DNA of 64,000 nt, taken from NCBI RefSeq assembly GCF_022179765.1, contig NZ_BPRE01000006.1, forward strand, positions 276,548 through 340,547, written 5' to 3'. Position 1 is the stretch's first letter, and every line of letters starts with the position of its first letter. Positions 59,110-64,000 of this stretch are shown piece by piece. The translations under genes were made by a program, and so were the position numbers. The DNA comes from Methylorubrum suomiense (lineage in GTDB: Bacteria; Pseudomonadota; Alphaproteobacteria; Rhizobiales; Beijerinckiaceae). The notes under the pieces are model-generated. The model ran no database searches, was not told where the DNA came from, and was given only the letters and a program-made list of their open reading frames with translations.

Positions 59110-59499
59110 ATGTTCGCAGTCATCAAGACCGGCGGCAAGCAGTATCGCGTTGCCGCCAACGACGTCATCACCATTGCCACGCTCGAGGGCGAGGCCGGCG
59201 CCTCCGTCACCTTCGGCGACGTGCTCCTGTTCGGCGACGGCGAGGCCACCCAGGTCGGCACCCCGCTCCTGTCGGGCATCGGCGTGACCGGCGAGATCGT
59301 CCAGCACGGCCGCACCCGCAAGGTCATCGCCTTCAAGAAGCGCCGCCGCCAGAACTCGCGTCGCCGCCGCGGCCACCGTCAGGACTTCACCGTCGTGCGC
59401 ATCACCGAGATCAGCGCCGGCGGCAAGTCCTCGAAGGCCGAGCCGCGCAAGGCGAAGAAGGCCGAATCGGCCGAGCCGGCACCCGCCGCCGCCGAGTAA
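59110..59499 (+). CDS. rplU: Ribosomal protein bL21
   Basis: Large-subunit protein of 129 residues. MFAVIKTGGKQYRVAANDVI opens the conserved domain, and KRRRQNSRRRRGHRQDFTVV is the rRNA-binding loop. The C-terminal tail (KAEPRKAKKAESAEPAPAAAE) is a Lys/Ala-rich extension common in alphaproteobacteria. GAGAG precedes the ATG. It is followed by rpmA after 40 bases. Confidence 0.98.
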   Translation: MFAVIKTGGKQYRVAANDVITIATLEGEAGASVTFGDVLLFGDGEATQVGTPLLSGIGVTGEIVQHGRTRKVIAFKKRRRQNSRRRRGHRQDFTVVRITEISAGGKSSKAEPRKAKKAESAEPAPAAAE

Positions 59500-59539
59500 G
59501 CCCGAACGCTGATTCCCAGAGACATTCCGGAGCAATCCC

Positions 59540-59806
59540 ATGGCACATAAAAAAGCAGGCGGCTCGTCCCGCAACGGCCGCGACTCCGCCGGCCAGCGCC
59601 TCGGCGTGAAGAAGTTCGGCTCTGAGGCCGTCATCCCGGGCAACATCATCGTGCGCCAGCGCGGCACGAAGTGGCATCCCGGCACCAATGTCGGCATGGG
59701 CAAGGACCACACCCTGTTCGCGCTCGTCGAGGGCAAGGTGCAGTTCGAGACCCGGCGCGGCCGCGCCTTCGTAGCGGTCGTACCGCTGGCCCAGGCCGCG
59801 GAGTAA
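59540..59806 (+). CDS. rpmA: Ribosomal protein bL27
   Basis: Large-subunit protein of 88 residues beginning [20 protein letters not shown]. Its flexible N-terminus reaches the peptidyl-transferase centre. There is no N-terminal cleavage sequence of the Firmicutes type. The rplU-rpmA pair is usually followed by obgE; here two other genes come between. Confidence 0.98.
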   Translation: MAHKKAGGSSRNGRDSAGQRLGVKKFGSEAVIPGNIIVRQRGTKWHPGTNVGMGKDHTLFALVEGKVQFETRRGRAFVAVVPLAQAAE

Positions 59807-59906
59807 CGGCGGACAGTCTCGTCATCGACGAAGCGAGCGTCCCGCCGGTGTCCCACACCGAACCGGCGGACGGTCGCGGCTTCGATGGAGCCGAGGATCG
59901 GAACAC

Positions 59907-59934
59907 GGGGGAGGATGGGCCACCATCCTCCCCC
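59907..59934 (+). terminator. Perfect 12-base hairpin after rpmA
   Basis: GGGGGAGGATGG and CCATCCTCCCCC pair perfectly around a four-base GCCA loop, about 100 bases past the rpmA stop codon. There is only a weak T-rich tail (CTTCGTCGT), but position and stability point to termination of rplU-rpmA. Confidence 0.7.
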
Positions 59935-60060
59935 TTCGTCGTCCCGCACGGTCGCTGTCAGCCTGCCTCGCACATCCCCCCGGTCGCCGCCGCTCCCGTG
60001 CGACGGCGCGGCGGGAACCTTGCGAGGCAGGCGCGGCGCCGGACCCGAGAGCGGACGCGG

Positions 60061-60665
60061 ATGTTCCCCGATCTGACCCGAGACGACGTCTTTCGCATCG
60101 AGACCCGGCGGCTGTGGCTGCGCTGGCCGATGGCCCGCGACGCCGACGCCATCGCCCGCCTCGCGGGCGATCCGGCGGTCGCCCGCAGGACCTCAGTGAT
60201 CCCCACGCCGTTGCCCCAACACGAGGCCGAAAGCTTCGTGCTGCGGGCCCGCGCCGGCAACGCCGCCGGGGAGGGGCTGGTCATGGCGCTGTGTCGCCGG
60301 GCGAGCCCCGGTCACGCCGTTGGCATCATCGGGATCGAGTCGCGGCCCGAAACCGACGCGCCGACGGACGCACCGCATCTCGGCTACTGGCTCGGGCGGC
60401 CCTGCTGGGGCGAGGGGCTGATGCGCGAGGCCGCCGAGGCGATGGTCGAGGCCTTCTTCGCCTATGCGGGCGGGCGATCCCTCGCCTCCTCGGTGATGCT
60501 GGACAATCCGGCCTCGCGGCGCATTCTGGAAGCATGCGGCTTCGTTCCGGACGGGCGCGGGGCGTTCTTCTCGGTGGCGCGGGGCGAGACCGTGGCGGCC
60601 GATTCGTTCCGGCTCGATCGGGCGGGCTGGCTCGACCGGCGCGGACGATCGGCGGGAGGCTCAGC

Positions 60666-60669
<4 letters not shown>
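60061..60669 (+). CDS. GNAT N-acetyltransferase (RimJ/RimL type)
   Basis: A 202-residue acetyltransferase with the RimJ/RimL pattern: IETRRLWLRWPMARDADAIA at the N-terminus, GYWLGRPCWGEGLMREAAEA for the acetyl-CoA loop and SVMLDNPASRRILEACGF at the end of the fold. The substrate is unknown; a ribosomal protein N-terminus is conceivable given the neighbourhood. Its stop overlaps the next gene by ATGA. It lies between rpmA and obgE, which are adjacent in many relatives. Confidence 0.88.
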
Positions 60670-62209
<1,540 letters not shown>

Positions 62210-62276
62210 GGCGCAGCGTCGTTACGCCTCAGCGCCGCCCCTGACTCATTCTCGGCAGCCGGGGTAGCATGGGATC

Positions 62277-62729
62277 ATGCGCCGCCCGCTCCTCCTCCTG
62301 CCCCTTCTGCTCTGCGCGAGCGCCGCCCGCGCCGAGCCGTCCTGCACCGACCTGATCGACCGCGTCACCGGGGCGACCGGGGCGCAGATGGCCGAGCGCA
62401 GCGCCGATTTCGCGCGCTTCGACGCCGGCCCGGACACCTCGCTGACACTCTCCTGCGGCGGGATGCATCCGTCCTCGGTCGGAGCGCAGCACCGGGGGGC
62501 GAGCCCGCCGGACGCCTATTACGATCTGTTCGCCAAGGCCGGCCACGCCGTGACGGGAATCGCGGCGGACCTCCTCCGCGATGCCGCCAAGCGCGCGCGG
62601 GACGGCGCGGAGCGCCTGCGCCACAGCAATGTCGAGGCCGGGGGCGCGCTCGTCACCTGCTCGACCATGACGAAGGATCAGGCGCCGCTCACCCTCTGCG
62701 CGGTGATCGAGCGCGCCGACCGCTCCTGA
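62277..62729 (+). CDS. Small secreted protein of unknown function
   Basis: A 150-residue exported protein. The signal peptide is MRRPLLLLPLLLCASAARA. The mature part has four Cys (SCTDLID, LSCGGMH, VTCSTMT, TLCAVIE), suggesting two disulfides, and a central amphipathic helix region (AADLLRDAAKRARDGAERL). No family recognised. It converges with the LysR gene, with about 20 bases between stops. Confidence 0.72.
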   Translation: MRRPLLLLPLLLCASAARAEPSCTDLIDRVTGATGAQMAERSADFARFDAGPDTSLTLSCGGMHPSSVGAQHRGASPPDAYYDLFAKAGHAVTGIAADLLRDAAKRARDGAERLRHSNVEAGGALVTCSTMTKDQAPLTLCAVIERADRS

Positions 62730-62748
62730 TTTTCTCGCACCGCCCCCC

Positions 62749-63678
62749 TCACCCTGACCCGTGCAAGAGGGTCGGCGCGGGGTCGGCGCCGTCCAGGGTG
62801 CGGGCCACCGCCCGGGCGACGGTGAGGAGCGCCGTGACCATCGGGGTCGCCGGATCGCGACGGGGCGCGACGAGGCCGATAGCGTGGCGAAGGTCCGGCT
62901 CGACGATGGGGATCGCCCGCAATCCCTCGGTGGGACCCAGCGCATCGGCGAGGATCGCCGGCATCACGCTCGCCCATTGCAGCGTGCGCACATGGGTCAT
63001 CAGCACCACCATGGAATTCGATTCGAGCGTCGGCGCGGGTTGGCCGCCGGCCTTGCGGAGCTGCTCGTCGATGATCCGGCGATTCTGCATGTTGGGCGTC
63101 AGCAGGCAGAGGGGAATTTGTGCCAGTTCCGCCCAGGTAACGCTGGCGCGCTCGGCATAGGGGCCGCCCGCCGCGGTCAGCAGTTGGTAATGCTCCGTGT
63201 AGAGCGGCACGGTGGTGACGCGGCCGAGGGGCTCGTTGTCGATGTAGGTCAGCCCTGCATCGGCCTCGAGGTTGTCGATCAGCGAAAAAATGTCCTCGGA
63301 GGTGGTCGAGAACACGCTGAAGCGCACGTTGGGGTAGCGCACCCGGTAGGGGGTGGTGAGCGCGGCGACCATCGGCAGGGCAGTCGGCACCGCGGCGATG
63401 CGGAGATGGCCCGACAGGCCGCGGCGCAGCGACGCCACGTCGTCCTGCATGGCACGGGCATCGCCGACGATGCGACGGCCCCAGGCCAGCACCCGATCAC
63501 CCTCGGGGGTGAAACCCTGGAAGCGCGAGCCGCGCTGGACGAGGCGCACGCCGAAACGATCCTCCAGGCTCTTCACCCCGGCCGACAGGGTCTGCTGGGT
63601 CACGCCGCAAGCTTCCGCCGCGCGACCGAAATGCTGCTCGCGGGCGAGCGCCAGCAGGAATTCCAGCTTGTCGATCAC
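62749..63678 (-). CDS. LysR family transcriptional regulator
   Basis: A 309-residue regulator. The N-terminal winged helix is MIDKLEFLLALAREQHFGRA followed by VTQQTLSAGVKSLEDRFGVRL. The C-terminal periplasmic-binding-like effector domain runs from about residue 90 (GHLRIAAVPTALPMVAALT). The ligand is unknown. LysR proteins usually regulate a divergent neighbour, but the next gene upstream is the 3' end of tuf, reading the same way, so its target is not obvious from context. Confidence 0.93.
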   Translation of the reverse strand: MIDKLEFLLALAREQHFGRAAEACGVTQQTLSAGVKSLEDRFGVRLVQRGSRFQGFTPEGDRVLAWGRRIVGDARAMQDDVASLRRGLSGHLRIAAVPTALPMVAALTTPYRVRYPNVRFSVFSTTSEDIFSLIDNLEADAGLTYIDNEPLGRVTTVPLYTEHYQLLTAAGGPYAERASVTWAELAQIPLCLLTPNMQNRRIIDEQLRKAGGQPAPTLESNSMVVLMTHVRTLQWASVMPAILADALGPTEGLRAIPIVEPDLRHAIGLVAPRRDPATPMVTALLTVARAVARTLDGADPAPTLLHGSG

Positions 63679-63802
63679 GCGGCACGATCCCAGCGGCCCG
63701 AGGGGAGGGGCCTCGGATCGTGGTAGGACGGGCCAGGGACGGGCTCAAGCGGAGCGCCGCAACGCGCTGGACGGCGTCGGCTTTCGGGGCTTCCGACGAC
63801 CC

Positions 63803-63834
63803 AAAAGAAAAGGGCCGGCTCTCGCCGGCCCTTC
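63803..63834 (-). terminator. Rho-independent terminator of tuf
   Basis: On the minus strand AAGGGCCGGC-GAGA-GCCGGCCCTT is a perfect 10-base stem followed by TTCTTTTGGG, a T-rich tail. It lies about 55 bases after the tuf stop codon. Confidence 0.88.
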
Positions 63835-63889
63835 CCCAAGTCTCGCCAGAAAGGCGCACGCGCGAAGCAATGCGCCCAGTCCGAAAAGA

Positions 63890-64000
<111 letters not shown>

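Overview
The window is GC-rich, densely coding DNA from an alphaproteobacterium of the Hyphomicrobiales. The best fit is Methylobacterium/Methylorubrum. The evidence is the order rpsF-rpsR-DUF2232-rplI-dnaB-alr-radA-cvpA-purF, the order trpA-accD-folC, a short dihydrofolate-reductase-like protein resembling the dihydromethanopterin reductase of methylotrophs, an ornithine-lipid acyltransferase (OlsB type), an expansion of PAS/LOV histidine kinases, and two families of dispersed palindromic repeats of the kind common in this group. No tRNA, rRNA, insertion sequence or CRISPR array was recognised.

Layout. 1-3091 (minus): folC (cut by the window edge), accD and trpA. 3370-7626: a hybrid histidine kinase, a small DUF3311 protein coupled to a sodium:solute symporter, and a 45-residue membrane peptide. 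7735-15826: a Xer recombinase, glyoxalase, a small secreted protein, hrpB, a His-rich secreted protein and mutS. 15935-20349: a LOV-domain histidine kinase with a single-domain response regulator, an AmpG-like transporter and an EcsC protein. 20353-27991: a cupin, a secreted propeller-like protein, NnrU, a YfgM-like protein with der, TauE/SafE, a YbdK-like ligase and the DmrA-like reductase. 28171-41570 (mostly minus): the large housekeeping block SDR-purF-cvpA // radA-alr-(DnaB-N/DUF29 fusion)-dnaB // rplI-DUF2232-rpsR-rpsF. Two plus-strand genes, a queuosine-precursor transporter and a secreted protein with a phage-tail-like C-terminus, interrupt it between cvpA and radA. 41953-45207: an AT-rich patch with an orphan membrane protein, a PH-domain protein, an ABC ATPase divergent from tesA, and thpR. 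45320-57017: a four-PAS HWE kinase, a diacylglycerol-kinase-like protein coupled to a phosphoesterase, a DUF3016 pair, a ComEA-like protein, a patatin lipoprotein, several small orphan proteins, an MFS transporter, olsB and a DUF2267 protein. 57234-64000: a HerA-like ATPase, rplU-rpmA, a GNAT/secreted-protein pair, obgE, a LysR regulator and the 3' end of tuf with its terminator.

How it fits together. Much of the window is core information processing: ribosomal proteins and ribosome-assembly GTPases Der and Obg, replication helicase, RadA, MutS, Xer and HrpB. Core metabolism is represented by folate, fatty acid, tryptophan, purine and D-alanine synthesis. Accessory signalling and envelope genes lie between these blocks. 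The most unusual feature is a gene overlapping the 3' end of dnaB by GTGA. It encodes a complete DnaB N-terminal-like domain joined to a DUF29 domain. The following gene, alr, then appears to lack an ordinary start codon where one is expected. Other points of note are the LOV kinase/regulator pair, a previously easily missed 42-residue protein built from a duplicated helix motif, and the repeat families.
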